From positions 62,001-126,000 of the forward strand of contig CAVRQQ010000003.1 of assembly GCA_963723355.1 (NCBI GenBank): DNA of 64,000 nucleotides. Reading direction: 5' to 3'. The notes beneath the pieces were generated by a model. The model was not told the origin of the DNA. It saw nothing but the letters and a program-made list of their open reading frames with translations, and did not search any database. This DNA comes from JAFDBW01 sp963723355 (lineage in GTDB: Bacteria > Desulfobacterota > Desulfuromonadia > Desulfuromonadales > BM103). Below are positions 26,042 to 35,188 of this stretch, piece by piece. Position 1 is the stretch's first letter. Each line of letters begins with the position of its first letter. A program made the position numbers and the translations under genes.

Positions 26042-27214
26042 ATGATGAACAAGGTTCGTACCTACAACAAGATTTCCGTCAAAGGTCTGGAGAAGTTTTC
26101 TCTCGACAAATACGAAATTGCCAGTGAAATTGGCACCCCCGATGCGATTATGCTGCGCAGCCACGTGCTGCAGCCGGAAGATATCGAAACCTCGGTCAAG
26201 GCGATCGGCCGAGCCGGTGCCGGGGTCAACAATATCCCGGTTGATAACTGCACCGAGCGCGGTATTGTGGTGTTCAATGCGCCGGGCGCCAATGCCAATG
26301 CGGTCAAGGAACTCGCGCTTGCCGCGATGCTGCTCTCGACGCGCGACATTGTCGGTGCAATAGACTTCGTCCGGAATCAGGGGCCGGGCAAAACGGCAGA
26401 AGAGCTCCACTCGCTTGTCGAAGGCGGCAAGAAGACCTATGGCGGGACCGAACTGAAGGGCAAGACCCTCGGGGTCGTCGGCCTCGGTGCGATCGGCTCC
26501 CAGGTTGCTGAAACCGGCCTGATGCTCGGCATGAAAGTCCTTGGCTACGATCCGGCTCTCTCGGTCGAGGCGGCCTGGCGTCTGTCGCGCGAGGTCGAAC
26601 GCATGGAAAACATGCAGTCGCTGCTGGCCAAGTCTGACATTGTCACTCTGCATCTGCCGGTTCTTGAAGCGACCAGGAACCTGATCAACAAGGACCTGGT
26701 CGACAGCTTCAGGCCCGGGGCGACCCTGATCAACCTTTCCCGCGAGAAGGTTGTCGATACGGATGCTATCCTGATGGGCCTTGATAATGGCCGGATCGGC
26801 AAGTACATCACAGACTTCCCGGTCGTAGAGATGATGGGCCACGATAAAGTGGTCTCGATTCCGCATCTTGGTGCCAGCACCGAAGAGGCTGAGGAAAACT
26901 GCGCCATCATGGTTGCGAACCAGCTGATTGATTTCCTGGAGAATGGCAACATCAGGAATTCAGTTAATTTCCCGAATATCTTCCTTGAACGCAATGGCGG
27001 TTTCCGCCTTGCGTTCTCCAACCGGAACGTACCGAAAATGCTCAACCAGGTTCTCTCGGTCCTGGCCGATCGCAACATTAACGTGATCGACATGATCAAC
27101 AAGAGCCGTGGTGACGCTGCTTACAATATTATCGACATCGAGCAGGAACCGACTCCCGAGCTGATCCAGGCCCTGGAAGATATTGATGGGGTTATCAAAG
27201 TCCGTACACTCTAA
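26042..27214 (+). CDS. serA: D-3-phosphoglycerate dehydrogenase (short ACT-type form)
   Basis: NAD-dependent dehydrogenase of 390 residues, first step of serine synthesis. N-terminal substrate domain (GAGVNNIPVDNCTERGIVVF), NAD motif LGVVGLGAIGSQVAETG (GxGxxG, about residues 145-161), catalytic INLSREKVVDTDAI and VSIPHLGASTEEAEENC (active-site His), and a C-terminal ACT domain (NVPKMLNQVLSVLADRNINVIDMIN..., about residues 318-390) expected to bind serine. ATG-ATG at the start; I take the first. serC follows after 26 nt. A second, longer enzyme of the same family lies at 28986. Confidence 0.9.
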   Translation: MMNKVRTYNKISVKGLEKFSLDKYEIASEIGTPDAIMLRSHVLQPEDIETSVKAIGRAGAGVNNIPVDNCTERGIVVFNAPGANANAVKELALAAMLLSTRDIVGAIDFVRNQGPGKTAEELHSLVEGGKKTYGGTELKGKTLGVVGLGAIGSQVAETGLMLGMKVLGYDPALSVEAAWRLSREVERMENMQSLLAKSDIVTLHLPVLEATRNLINKDLVDSFRPGATLINLSREKVVDTDAILMGLDNGRIGKYITDFPVVEMMGHDKVVSIPHLGASTEEAEENCAIMVANQLIDFLENGNIRNSVNFPNIFLERNGGFRLAFSNRNVPKMLNQVLSVLADRNINVIDMINKSRGDAAYNIIDIEQEPTPELIQALEDIDGVIKVRTL

Positions 27215-27240
27215 ATTATCAGGATCATCAGGAGAATATT

Positions 27241-28329
27241 ATGTCCCAAGTTTATAATTTCGGTGCCGGACCGGCCATGTTGCCGGTCCCTGTCATGGAG
27301 CGGATTCGCGACGAGTTTCTTGATTTCAAATCGATGGGCATCTCGATTATCGAGATCAGCCATCGTGCCAAGCAGTTTGAGCAGGTGCTGCTCGATGCCC
27401 AGGAGCGTTTTCGCCAGCTGACCGACCTGCCGGACAACTACAAGATCCTCTTTGTGCATGGCGGCGCGCGGATGCAGTTTTCGGCACTGCCGATGAACCT
27501 GGCCGGCCGTTCGCCTTCGAAAAAATGCCTTTACGTGGAGACCGGTAACTTTGCCAAGCTGGCCAACAAGGATGCCAAGCCTTTTGGCGATATCCGGGTG
27601 ATCGCCAACAGTGCCGACACCAACTACAGTTATCTGCCCGAAATCACTGCGGAGATGGTCGATCAGGATGCCGCGTACCTGCATATGACCACCAACAACA
27701 CGATTTATGGCTCCAGGTACAACAAGTTCCCCGATACCGGCAAGGTCCCCCTGATTGCCGACCAGACCTCGGAGATCCTCTCCCGCGTCATCGACTACAG
27801 CAAGTTCGGTTGTATCTATGCCGGGCTGCAGAAAAATCTTGGTCCTGCAGGAACTGCGATTGTGGTGATCCGCGAAGACCTGCTCGGTCATGCTTCACCT
27901 GAGACGCCGGTGCTGCTCAACTACGAGCAGTGCGCCAAGGACAACTCGCTGACCAATACCGCCAACACCTTCGCCATCTACGTCACCGGCCTGGTCCTCG
28001 ACTGGCTGCAGGAGCAGGGTGGGGTCGCTGCGATCGAGAAGGTCAACGAGCAGAAAGCCAAGACTCTTTACGACGTCATCGACGCCGGTGATTATTATCG
28101 TGGCGTGATTCAGGCCGAATTCCGCGGCACCATGAATGTCAGCTTCAACCTGCCGAGCGAGGAGCTTGAAGCGAAATTCCTCAAGGAAGCGGGAGCCCTG
28201 GGGCTTTATGCCCTCAAGGGGCATCGCAGCGTCGGCGGCATCCGCGCCTCGATCTACAACGCCATGCCGTTGGCCGGCGTCGAAGCTCTGGCCGGATTCA
28301 TGAAGGAATTCGAGAGAAAGAACGGTTGA
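27241..28329 (+). CDS. serC: Phosphoserine aminotransferase
   Basis: PLP enzyme of 362 residues making 3-phosphoserine from 3-phosphohydroxypyruvate. Marks: VYNFGAGPAMLPVPVMERI at the N-terminus, SHRAKQFEQVL, VHGGARMQFSALPMNL, ADQTSEILSRVIDYSKFGCIYAGLQKNLGPAG (PLP lysine in QKN) and GHRSVGGIRASIYNAMP near the end. Start follows aggagaatatt. In operon with serA. Confidence 0.95.
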   Translation: MSQVYNFGAGPAMLPVPVMERIRDEFLDFKSMGISIIEISHRAKQFEQVLLDAQERFRQLTDLPDNYKILFVHGGARMQFSALPMNLAGRSPSKKCLYVETGNFAKLANKDAKPFGDIRVIANSADTNYSYLPEITAEMVDQDAAYLHMTTNNTIYGSRYNKFPDTGKVPLIADQTSEILSRVIDYSKFGCIYAGLQKNLGPAGTAIVVIREDLLGHASPETPVLLNYEQCAKDNSLTNTANTFAIYVTGLVLDWLQEQGGVAAIEKVNEQKAKTLYDVIDAGDYYRGVIQAEFRGTMNVSFNLPSEELEAKFLKEAGALGLYALKGHRSVGGIRASIYNAMPLAGVEALAGFMKEFERKNG

Positions 28330-28335
28330 TGACTC

Positions 28336-28401
28336 AGGGGCACTTTTGTAATAAAGTGTCCCCTGGAAATGCATGGGGACACTTCCAGAGGAGGTGTCCC
28401 C
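28336..28401. repeat. Two adjacent GGGGNCAC...GTGTCCCC palindromes
   Basis: AGGGGCACTTT/AAAGTGTCCCCT (28336-28363) and GGGGACACTTC/GGAGGTGTCCCC (28375-28401) are two neighbouring imperfect palindromes related to each other. They lie between serC and the thioesterase gene and could fold as terminator-like or processing hairpins; the first is not followed by a T run. Confidence 0.65.
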
Positions 28402-28420
28402 ATTTCATTTGGAGAATAAC

Positions 28421-28897
28421 GTGACTGACCAGGAGCTTGATGGTGAACCCGGATGGGAGCTGTTCGATGCTCCTGCCCTCGTCGGCGAAACCCTGCGTTT
28501 TGTCTCGGGAGACCAGACCGGCAATCGTTTCCGGATGAAATACTTCCGTGACCGGGAGAGCCATCTGGTTGCGCGGGTCTGGTTCGGCCCGGTTACCGAG
28601 GGCCCTCCCGGACATGCCCACGGTGGCAGCATCGCGGCGGTTCTGGATGAAGTTCTCGGCCTGGCGGCCTGGGCCGCAGGGCACCAGATCGTGGTCGGCA
28701 ACCTGAATGTCAGCTTTCGCAACCTGATGCCGATCAAGACCGTGGTGCAGGTGAGTACGCGAGTGGTTTCCGTGCAGGGCCGCAAGGTGATGGTGCAGGG
28801 TGAAATATGCAGCCTGGACGGTAAAGTGTACGCGACCGGCGAATGCCTGTGCATCACGATTACGGCAAGACATATCGAGCCGCAGCCAGGACAATAA
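28421..28897 (+). CDS. PaaI-type hotdog-fold thioesterase
   Basis: 158 residues from a GTG start with ggag 6 nt upstream; an ATG start at 28373 would place the N-terminus inside a palindrome, so GTG is preferred. The hotdog core shows GHAHGGSIAAVLDEVLGLAA (about residues 64-83) followed by VGNLNVSFRNLMPIKT and VMVQGEICSLDGKVYATGE, as in acyl-CoA thioesterases of the PaaI/DUF4442 type. The substrate cannot be told. It stands between serC and the second serA-type gene. Confidence 0.8.
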   Translation: MTDQELDGEPGWELFDAPALVGETLRFVSGDQTGNRFRMKYFRDRESHLVARVWFGPVTEGPPGHAHGGSIAAVLDEVLGLAAWAAGHQIVVGNLNVSFRNLMPIKTVVQVSTRVVSVQGRKVMVQGEICSLDGKVYATGECLCITITARHIEPQPGQ

Positions 28898-28943
28898 AAC
28901 TGTCTGTCAGCAAGGCCCTTTCTGCTGTGCTTCTCGCCGCTTT

Positions 28944-28950
28944 GCGTTAA
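28944..28950 (+). repeat. Solo GCGTTAA repeat end
   Basis: CCGCTTTGCGTTAA, a single end of the TTAACGC family, ahead of the second serA gene. No left arm is seen within 200 nt. Confidence 0.35.
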
Positions 28951-28985
28951 AATAGATCTTATTTTCAAGAAGGATTGCTCAAACA

Positions 28986-30578
28986 ATGAAAGTTATCGTA
29001 ACAGACGAAATTTCCGAAAAAGGGCTGGAACTTCTGCAAAAGGATCCAAGGGTGCAGCTGGATGTCCGTTTGGGGCTGAAGAAAGCAGAGCTGCACCAGG
29101 TCATCGGTGACTACGATGCCATCATCACCCGTTCCGGAACCCAGGTTGATGCAGAACTTTTGCAGTACGCCAAAAAACTGAAGATGGTGGCCCGGGCCGG
29201 GGTCGGTATCGATAACGTCGATGTTCCGGCGGCCAGTGAGCGCGGAATTATCGTCGTCAATGCCCCGTTCGGGAACACCAACTCGGCAGCGGAACATTCC
29301 ATGGCCATCCTGCTTGCCATGTGCCGCAATGTTCCGCTGGCCAATGACAGTTTGAAAAGCGGCCAGTGGCAGAGGGCCCCTTTTACCGGTCACGAGCTTC
29401 GACATCGGACGATGGGGATCATTGGGCTCGGCAAAGTCGGCGGTCGTGTGGCACTCAGGGCCAGGGCTTTCGAAATGGAGGTCGTCGTCTACGACCCTTA
29501 CATCAGCGAAAAGCGGGCCACCGATTTCGGTACCCGCCTGGTATCGCTTGAAGAGCTGGTCGCTTCAGCGGATGTCATCTCTGTGCATACCCCTCTGAAT
29601 GACGAAACCCGTGACCTGGTGAACGCAGAGCACTTTGCCAGGATGAAAGACGGTGTTTTGATCGTCAACTGTGCCCGTGGGGGTATTATCAGTGAGTCAG
29701 CTATGCTTGCGGCCCTCGAGAGCGGCAAGGTGGCCGGGGCGGCCTTTGATGTCTGGAGCGAGGAACCGCCCAACGACGAGACGCTGAAAAAGCTGATTGC
29801 CCATCCACGCATGGTGGTCACGCCTCACCTTGGTGCCAACACCTTCGAAGCGCAAACCAACGTTGCGGTTGATGTCAGCCGGGAAATTCTCAACCTCCTG
29901 GATGGCAAGCCGGTGGAGAATGCCGTGAATATCGCCCGATTCGATCCGGACCTCATGGCCCAGATGCGCCCCTTTATGACCCTCGCTGCAGTGTTGGGCG
30001 ATTTTATCTCGCAACTGGCACCGGAGAACCCGGGCAAGGTGTCTTTCCACTATACCGGCAAGCTGGCCGCCTACGACTGCATGCCGATCACGGTCACCGG
30101 CCTCGCCGCGCTGCTCAACCGCTGCACGGACCAGGAAGTCAACATGGTCAACGCCAACCTGGTCGCCGAGCGCCGCGGCCTGGTTGTCGAACAGAGCCGG
30201 TCTACCGAATCGGAGTTTTTCTCCAACCTGATTACGATGAGCCTGGAGACGCCGCAGGGCAAACGTACGATCGCCGGGACCCTGTTCGAGGGGACACCGA
30301 AGATCGTCAGAATGCGTGATTTCGACACCGATTTCACCCCGGAAGAACATATGCTGGTGATGACTTATGAGGACCGTCCCGGCCTGATCGGCAAAATCGG
30401 CACGATCCTGGGTGAGGCCGAAGTCAACATCGGCGCGATGAACCTCGGTCGTCGTGGCAAGGGAGGGGAAGCGATGGTCGTCCTTTCCGTCGACTCGCCG
30501 ATCGATGAAGCGATTGTGGCAAGGTTGCATGAAGCGATCTGTGCGCACTTTGTCAAGGCGGTGCATTTGAAGCTTTAG
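28986..30578 (+). CDS. serA: D-3-phosphoglycerate dehydrogenase (long form with ASB and ACT domains)
   Basis: 530 residues, the length of the long bacterial SerA type. Substrate and NAD domains: RAGVGIDNVDVPAASERGII, MGIIGLGKVGGRVALRA (GxGxxG), IVNCARGGIISESAML and VTPHLGANTFEAQTNVA (active-site His). The central allosteric substrate-binding domain spans about residues 315-450 and the C-terminal ACT domain (MLVMTYEDRPGLIGKIGTIL...) about residues 455-530. It is a second, non-identical enzyme for the same reaction as the 26042 gene; different feedback properties are likely because of the extra domain. Confidence 0.93.
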   Translation: MKVIVTDEISEKGLELLQKDPRVQLDVRLGLKKAELHQVIGDYDAIITRSGTQVDAELLQYAKKLKMVARAGVGIDNVDVPAASERGIIVVNAPFGNTNSAAEHSMAILLAMCRNVPLANDSLKSGQWQRAPFTGHELRHRTMGIIGLGKVGGRVALRARAFEMEVVVYDPYISEKRATDFGTRLVSLEELVASADVISVHTPLNDETRDLVNAEHFARMKDGVLIVNCARGGIISESAMLAALESGKVAGAAFDVWSEEPPNDETLKKLIAHPRMVVTPHLGANTFEAQTNVAVDVSREILNLLDGKPVENAVNIARFDPDLMAQMRPFMTLAAVLGDFISQLAPENPGKVSFHYTGKLAAYDCMPITVTGLAALLNRCTDQEVNMVNANLVAERRGLVVEQSRSTESEFFSNLITMSLETPQGKRTIAGTLFEGTPKIVRMRDFDTDFTPEEHMLVMTYEDRPGLIGKIGTILGEAEVNIGAMNLGRRGKGGEAMVVLSVDSPIDEAIVARLHEAICAHFVKAVHLKL

Positions 30579-30718
30579 TCGTGGGCTTGCTGCGCTTGCT
30601 TCCATGAAAGACAGCGCTGTCTTCAAGTGTGGATTGACAAGAGAGTGTTTCTGGAACATTCTGAGCGCTGAATTTCTTAGTCCTGCATGCCGTTAAAATA
30701 TCCGGGAGCTAGTGTCCA

Positions 30719-31828
30719 ATGTCTACAAGTGCCATCTCTCTCTCTGTTGTTGTGCCCTGCTTCAACGAGGCGGCTACACTTCAGGTCTGTATCGAGAAAG
30801 TCCTTGAATTGCGCGATCATGGAGTTGCTCTGGAGATCATCATAGTCGACGATGCCTCTTCAGATAGCAGCCCTGAAATCGCCCAGGGGCTGGCGCAGGT
30901 CGCGTCGGAGATAAAGGTCGTCCGACATAAGTCAAACCAGGGCAAAGGGGCCGCTCTTCGAACCGGCTTCAAGGAAGCCACCGGAGATTTTGTTGTCGTT
31001 CAGGATGCTGACCTCGAGTACGACCCGCGTGACATCCTGGAACTGCTTGCCCCGCTGGTCGACGGCCGGGCCGATGTGGTCTATGGCTCACGGTTCCTGG
31101 GGGGGCAGCCGCATCGGGTCCTGTACTTTTGGCATTACCTGGGGAATAAGTTTCTGACGTTTCTTTCCAACATGTTCACAGACCTCAATCTGACTGATAT
31201 GGAAACCTGCTACAAGGTTTTCCGGCGCGAGATCATTCAGGATATTGTCATCGAGGAGAACCGGTTCGGCTTCGAGCCGGAGATTACCGCTAAACTTGCG
31301 CAAAGAAAACTGGCGATATACGAAATGGGAATTTCGTATAATGGCAGGACTTATGCGGAGGGAAAAAAGATCGGTTGGCGCGACGGTTTCAGGGCGCTTT
31401 ACTGTGTTGTCCGATACAATGCCCCCGCATTGCCGTTGCCCATGCAATTCCTCGTTTACCTGTTCATCGGTGGGACTGCGGCGCTGGTCAACTTGTTTTT
31501 GTTCCTGGTAATGCTGAGCATGGGGCTTGGCGTGACAGCCTCGGCGCTCTTCGCTTTTATTGCGGCGGCCGGGGTGAACTACCTGTTATGCGTCACTCTC
31601 CTGTTCAAGCGTCGTTCGCGATGGGCCGGCCCTGTCGAGATGCTGGTTTATGTCGGTCTCGTTGTGGCCGTTGCCTTGGTTGACATGCAGGTCACCAGGG
31701 TCCTGATTGCCGGCAGTACGCCGGCGTGGCTTGCCAAGCTTTGCGCGTCGGCGATTGCCCTCACCCTGAACTTTCTCGGCCGCAGGAATCTGGTCTTCTC
31801 GCAAAAGTCGCAAAAGGCCGTGGAGTGA
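30719..31828 (+). CDS. Glycosyltransferase family 2 fused to a GtrA-like membrane domain
   Basis: 369 residues. The N-terminal 235 residues are a dolichol-phosphate-mannose-synthase type GT2: SVVVPCFNEAATLQVCIEKV, IIVDDASSDSSPEIA, GKGAALRTGFKEATGDFVVVQDADLEYDP (DxD-type motif), FGFEPEITAKLA. The C-terminal part (from about residue 243) has four hydrophobic helices of the GtrA/flippase type (LVYLFIGGTAALVNLFLFLV...). Such fusions load a sugar on undecaprenyl phosphate and move it across the membrane for surface-glycan modification. The start codon follows no clear Shine-Dalgarno. Convergent with the next gene. Confidence 0.88.
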   Translation: MSTSAISLSVVVPCFNEAATLQVCIEKVLELRDHGVALEIIIVDDASSDSSPEIAQGLAQVASEIKVVRHKSNQGKGAALRTGFKEATGDFVVVQDADLEYDPRDILELLAPLVDGRADVVYGSRFLGGQPHRVLYFWHYLGNKFLTFLSNMFTDLNLTDMETCYKVFRREIIQDIVIEENRFGFEPEITAKLAQRKLAIYEMGISYNGRTYAEGKKIGWRDGFRALYCVVRYNAPALPLPMQFLVYLFIGGTAALVNLFLFLVMLSMGLGVTASALFAFIAAAGVNYLLCVTLLFKRRSRWAGPVEMLVYVGLVVAVALVDMQVTRVLIAGSTPAWLAKLCASAIALTLNFLGRRNLVFSQKSQKAVE

Positions 31829-31866
31829 TGTGCCCTAAAGGAAAAGCGCTAGTCGAGGAAAGAGTC

Positions 31867-33762
31867 CTACCTTGAGATTAAATCCCGGTACTCCGGCAAC
31901 CCTCGGAGGTTTTGCAGGTCGGGGTCTGATCGAATCAGTTCCCAGTTGTCATAGCCGTGCGAAACGGCTTTTTTCAACCATTCCATTGCCCGGGTCAATT
32001 GGCCCTCTACGGCGTAGTAGCAGGCAATGTTGTAATACAGGGACGGATTGTAGTCTGGTTGGTTTCTGACAACTTCCCTGTATTGTTCAATCGCTTCGGC
32101 TTTTCGCCCCATCTGCGACAGGACGATCCCCAGGTTTATCCGTGCATTCCAGTTGTCCGGCTTGGTTTTCACCGCTTCACTGAAGTAAAGGATCGCATCC
32201 TCCGGCTGGCCCTGCTTCATCGCCACCATGCCGAGATTATTGTATGCCAGCGTATTGCTGTCGATCGCCACAGACACAAGGTAGGCCTCTTTCGCGGCAT
32301 CCAGTTCATTGCGCCGTTCCATTTCGTAGCCAATATTAAAATGTGTGGGAGCCTCCATCTTGGCCCTGGACACGAGCGGCCAGTTGGCGTAGACGGCAAA
32401 AGGTATTGCGGTCAAAATGCCGAGGACAAGGGGTTTGAAACGTTTTTCGGCGATCAGCTGAAAAGCACAGGTCATGCCGGTCGCTGCAAAAAGCAGCATG
32501 ATCGCGTTCATCGGATGCCGGTAGCGGGCAAAGACGAAAAACAGGGCCACGCTACCTGCGAAGCACAACCAGAGCCAAACCAGGCCCCAAACATGTTTGC
32601 GGTTCGGCCAGCTCAAGCAGATGCCGAGAATCGCGATCGGCAAGAAAATGCCAAATTGAAAGACCTGTCCGAGGAGGCTGAGAAGCCTGGAAAAACGATA
32701 GTGCGCATAGATGCTTTCCGAATCACTGGCCTCGGTCGAATTCCAGACCATCAACCACTTTTTGCCCATCAGTCTGAGCCAGCCTGGCGGGTTATCCCGA
32801 ATGTCGTTGACCGCTTTATCCAGCCAGTAATCTGAAATCTGATTCGGTGTCAGCTCCTGGCCAAGCGCGGCCTCTGCAAGCTCCTTTGCGTCCGAGCGTT
32901 CAAATTTCCAGTCGCTGTGGCCCTCGACCAGGGGTTCGTAAAAGCCTGTGGCATCTCTGTTGTTGCCGATGTAAAAGTTGGGCCCAAGCTGTGAAGTCGT
33001 CAGGACGAATTCTCCCCCAACGACATAATTGCGCAGGGTTACCGGGAGGAAGATAAGGCATAACCCGATGCCCAGGAAGAGTCCTTTGACCAGGATCCGC
33101 TGCCAGCCATCGCTGCGGAGGCCAATGATCATCCAGGCTCCTACGGCCGGGATGAGGATCAGGGCGTTTTCACGGACCAGTGCAAAGCAGGCGAGGCAGA
33201 CGCCGATCAGAACCCATGTGCCGGGTTGGCGTTGATTGCCCGGCTGACCGGTTGTCCTGCTGATGAGAAACAGCAGCAGGCACATGAAGAACATGCCCAG
33301 GACGGCCTTCTGCATCAAAAGATCGAAAAAGACCGCAGGTGCATAAAGGGCCAGTAGACATCCGGCGACCAGGCCGGCTTTTTTATTGAAAAACCTCGCC
33401 CCTGCTGAGGCCAGAAGCACGCAGGAGGCCGATCCGACCAAGATTTGGACCAGGCGCACCAGGATAAAGTCCCGGGAACCGATTGTGTAAACCAGTGCCA
33501 GAAAATAGGGGTAGAAAGGGGCTTGATAAAAAGTGCGGTCGCCGATCCAGCCTTTGCCGACGATTTCCTGGGCCCAGGCATCATAACTTTCAGCATCTCC
33601 GAGCAGGATCGAAACGATCGGTTGGTCGATGATCTCATAGAGGTATACGAGACGGATTGCCACGGCGAACAGGAAGATGGCGACATAGGGCCACGCGCCC
33701 TTGAGACGGGTCGCGGATACGGAAGTGTTTTCAAATCGGGACGGGTTTTTTGCCATAGCCAT
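31867..33762 (-). CDS. Membrane glycosyltransferase (GT39/ArnT type) with C-terminal TPR repeats
   Basis: 631 residues. The N-terminal two thirds hold about 10-12 transmembrane segments with the first periplasmic loop LLGDAESYDAWAQEIVGKGW (acidic DAESYD) and TFYQAPFYPYFLALVY, as in polyprenyl-phosphate-sugar-using GT-C enzymes. The C-terminal 150 residues hold TPR units: AYNNLGMVAMKQGQPEDAIL, WNARINLGIVLSQMGRKAEA, SLYYNIACYYAVEGQLTRAM. It may use the lipid-linked sugar made by the neighbouring GT2-GtrA protein; acceptor unknown. ATG 33762 is preferred over an upstream TTG. Confidence 0.8.
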   Translation of the reverse strand: MAMAKNPSRFENTSVSATRLKGAWPYVAIFLFAVAIRLVYLYEIIDQPIVSILLGDAESYDAWAQEIVGKGWIGDRTFYQAPFYPYFLALVYTIGSRDFILVRLVQILVGSASCVLLASAGARFFNKKAGLVAGCLLALYAPAVFFDLLMQKAVLGMFFMCLLLFLISRTTGQPGNQRQPGTWVLIGVCLACFALVRENALILIPAVGAWMIIGLRSDGWQRILVKGLFLGIGLCLIFLPVTLRNYVVGGEFVLTTSQLGPNFYIGNNRDATGFYEPLVEGHSDWKFERSDAKELAEAALGQELTPNQISDYWLDKAVNDIRDNPPGWLRLMGKKWLMVWNSTEASDSESIYAHYRFSRLLSLLGQVFQFGIFLPIAILGICLSWPNRKHVWGLVWLWLCFAGSVALFFVFARYRHPMNAIMLLFAATGMTCAFQLIAEKRFKPLVLGILTAIPFAVYANWPLVSRAKMEAPTHFNIGYEMERRNELDAAKEAYLVSVAIDSNTLAYNNLGMVAMKQGQPEDAILYFSEAVKTKPDNWNARINLGIVLSQMGRKAEAIEQYREVVRNQPDYNPSLYYNIACYYAVEGQLTRAMEWLKKAVSHGYDNWELIRSDPDLQNLRGLPEYRDLISR

Positions 33763-34051
33763 CAAACGTTAAAGTTGCAGGGAACAGAACTTACGGGCAT
33801 CTTGGGTCTTTCACAGCCGATCATAGAAGGATCTGACAGATTCATGCAACGTGTTATCGATAAATATTCATGTGTGAATCCGATTAATAATTAACCCAAA
33901 GAATTCACCGTGGCCACAAAATTATAAGATGTTCTCAAATGCCTATACTTTTGTTACAGTAATTCGCCAATATACAGGCTGGTGATGTCCGGTTGGCGCT
34001 GGGCCTGTTTCTCTCGTGGTTCTAATCGCTGGGAATGTCTCTGATAATTTT
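33763..34051. other. Intergenic region between divergent genes, no gene seen
   Basis: A 289-nt AT-rich spacer between the GT39/TPR gene (minus) and the SGNH gene (plus). It must contain promoters for both directions, but I see no -35/-10 pair good enough to mark and no RNA gene or repeat. Confidence 0.5.
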
Positions 34052-35140
34052 ATGAAGCAAGTCCTGTTAAATCTTCTTACCGTGTTGCTGAGCCTGATTG
34101 TCGCCGTGGTGGCCTGTGAAATCATCCTGGTTGCGATGGATTGGTCCCCCCAGCGGTCGACCAGTGATTATTTGCAATTCGGTTATTCCACCGGAGTCCC
34201 GGTCTGGGATGAGGACGGTATCCTGGAAGAAGCCCGACCGGTCAAGGTCAAATTGTTCCAGCCTGATGACAACCTGTTTTGGAAGCCGATTCCAAATACC
34301 GAATTTACCAATGCCCAGGGATTTCGTGGGGCGCAGGATATTGCCGTTGCCAACGGCAAACAAGCGATCCGAATTCTGATTCTGGGCGATTCGTGCTCTT
34401 TTCTCGGCAGGAGGTTGTACGCGGACTTTCTGCACGACAAATTCTCCCGCGACGTCCCGGAGATCCCATTTGAGATCATCAATGCCTCGGTGCCCGGCTA
34501 TACCAGCTTCCAGGGCAGGAAAATCCTGGGGCAATTGCTGGAGTACCAGCCTGATTACGCCTGTATCTATTTTGGCTGGAACGACCACTGGATATTGCCG
34601 TCCGGGTACAGCGACCAGTTCCATTATGACCTGATTCACAGCTTCAAGTTGGTCCAACTCGCCAAAATCCTCTGGGCCCGGGTGACGGATGTCCGTGATT
34701 ATCGTGTTCCTTTGGACGACTATCAGGACAACCTGACGGCGATGGTTGAACAGCTTCGCGCCAATGGGGTGATCCCGATTCTGATTGCTGCGCCAGCCGG
34801 GTATGCTGACAAGGGCATGCCGAGGTGGGCGTTTCAGTTTTATCGGGAGTATTATCGTATGACGGCCGAAGAGATTGAGGAGATACCGGAGACTCACAAG
34901 GCTTACGCCGAGGTTACGGCCCGGGTGGCAAAGGACCACAAAGCAATTTTGGTCGACATGCAGGGATATCTCGCGCAGCTAAACCCTTCCCTGAAGACCT
35001 TTTTCCGGAATGATCTGATCCATTTGAAAGAGCGGGGACACGAAGCCGTAGCCAATGAGATCTACAACCAGATGCAGAGTTATAATTCTTCCAACCGCTT
35101 GACCTGGGACGCGCTGAGATCCAGACCAGGCCGCCTGTAA
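34052..35140 (+). CDS. SGNH/GDSL-type hydrolase, membrane anchored
   Basis: 362 residues from ATG 34052. One N-terminal transmembrane helix (MKQVLLNLLTVLLSLIVAVV) is followed by a periplasmic SGNH hydrolase domain: ILGDSCSFLGRR (GDS block, about residues 109-120), FGWNDHWILPSG (block III Asn), and NDLIHLKERGHEAVA near the C-terminus (Asp-x-x-His of the catalytic triad). Relatives act as esterases or O-acetyl transferases/deacetylases on polysaccharides. Its place beside two glycosyltransferase genes supports a glycan-modifying role; substrate unknown. Confidence 0.8.
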   Translation: MKQVLLNLLTVLLSLIVAVVACEIILVAMDWSPQRSTSDYLQFGYSTGVPVWDEDGILEEARPVKVKLFQPDDNLFWKPIPNTEFTNAQGFRGAQDIAVANGKQAIRILILGDSCSFLGRRLYADFLHDKFSRDVPEIPFEIINASVPGYTSFQGRKILGQLLEYQPDYACIYFGWNDHWILPSGYSDQFHYDLIHSFKLVQLAKILWARVTDVRDYRVPLDDYQDNLTAMVEQLRANGVIPILIAAPAGYADKGMPRWAFQFYREYYRMTAEEIEEIPETHKAYAEVTARVAKDHKAILVDMQGYLAQLNPSLKTFFRNDLIHLKERGHEAVANEIYNQMQSYNSSNRLTWDALRSRPGRL

Positions 35141-35188
35141 GTCCCTGAAAAAGTCCGCTGGCAACCGCTCGATTGCGTCATGTTTTAA

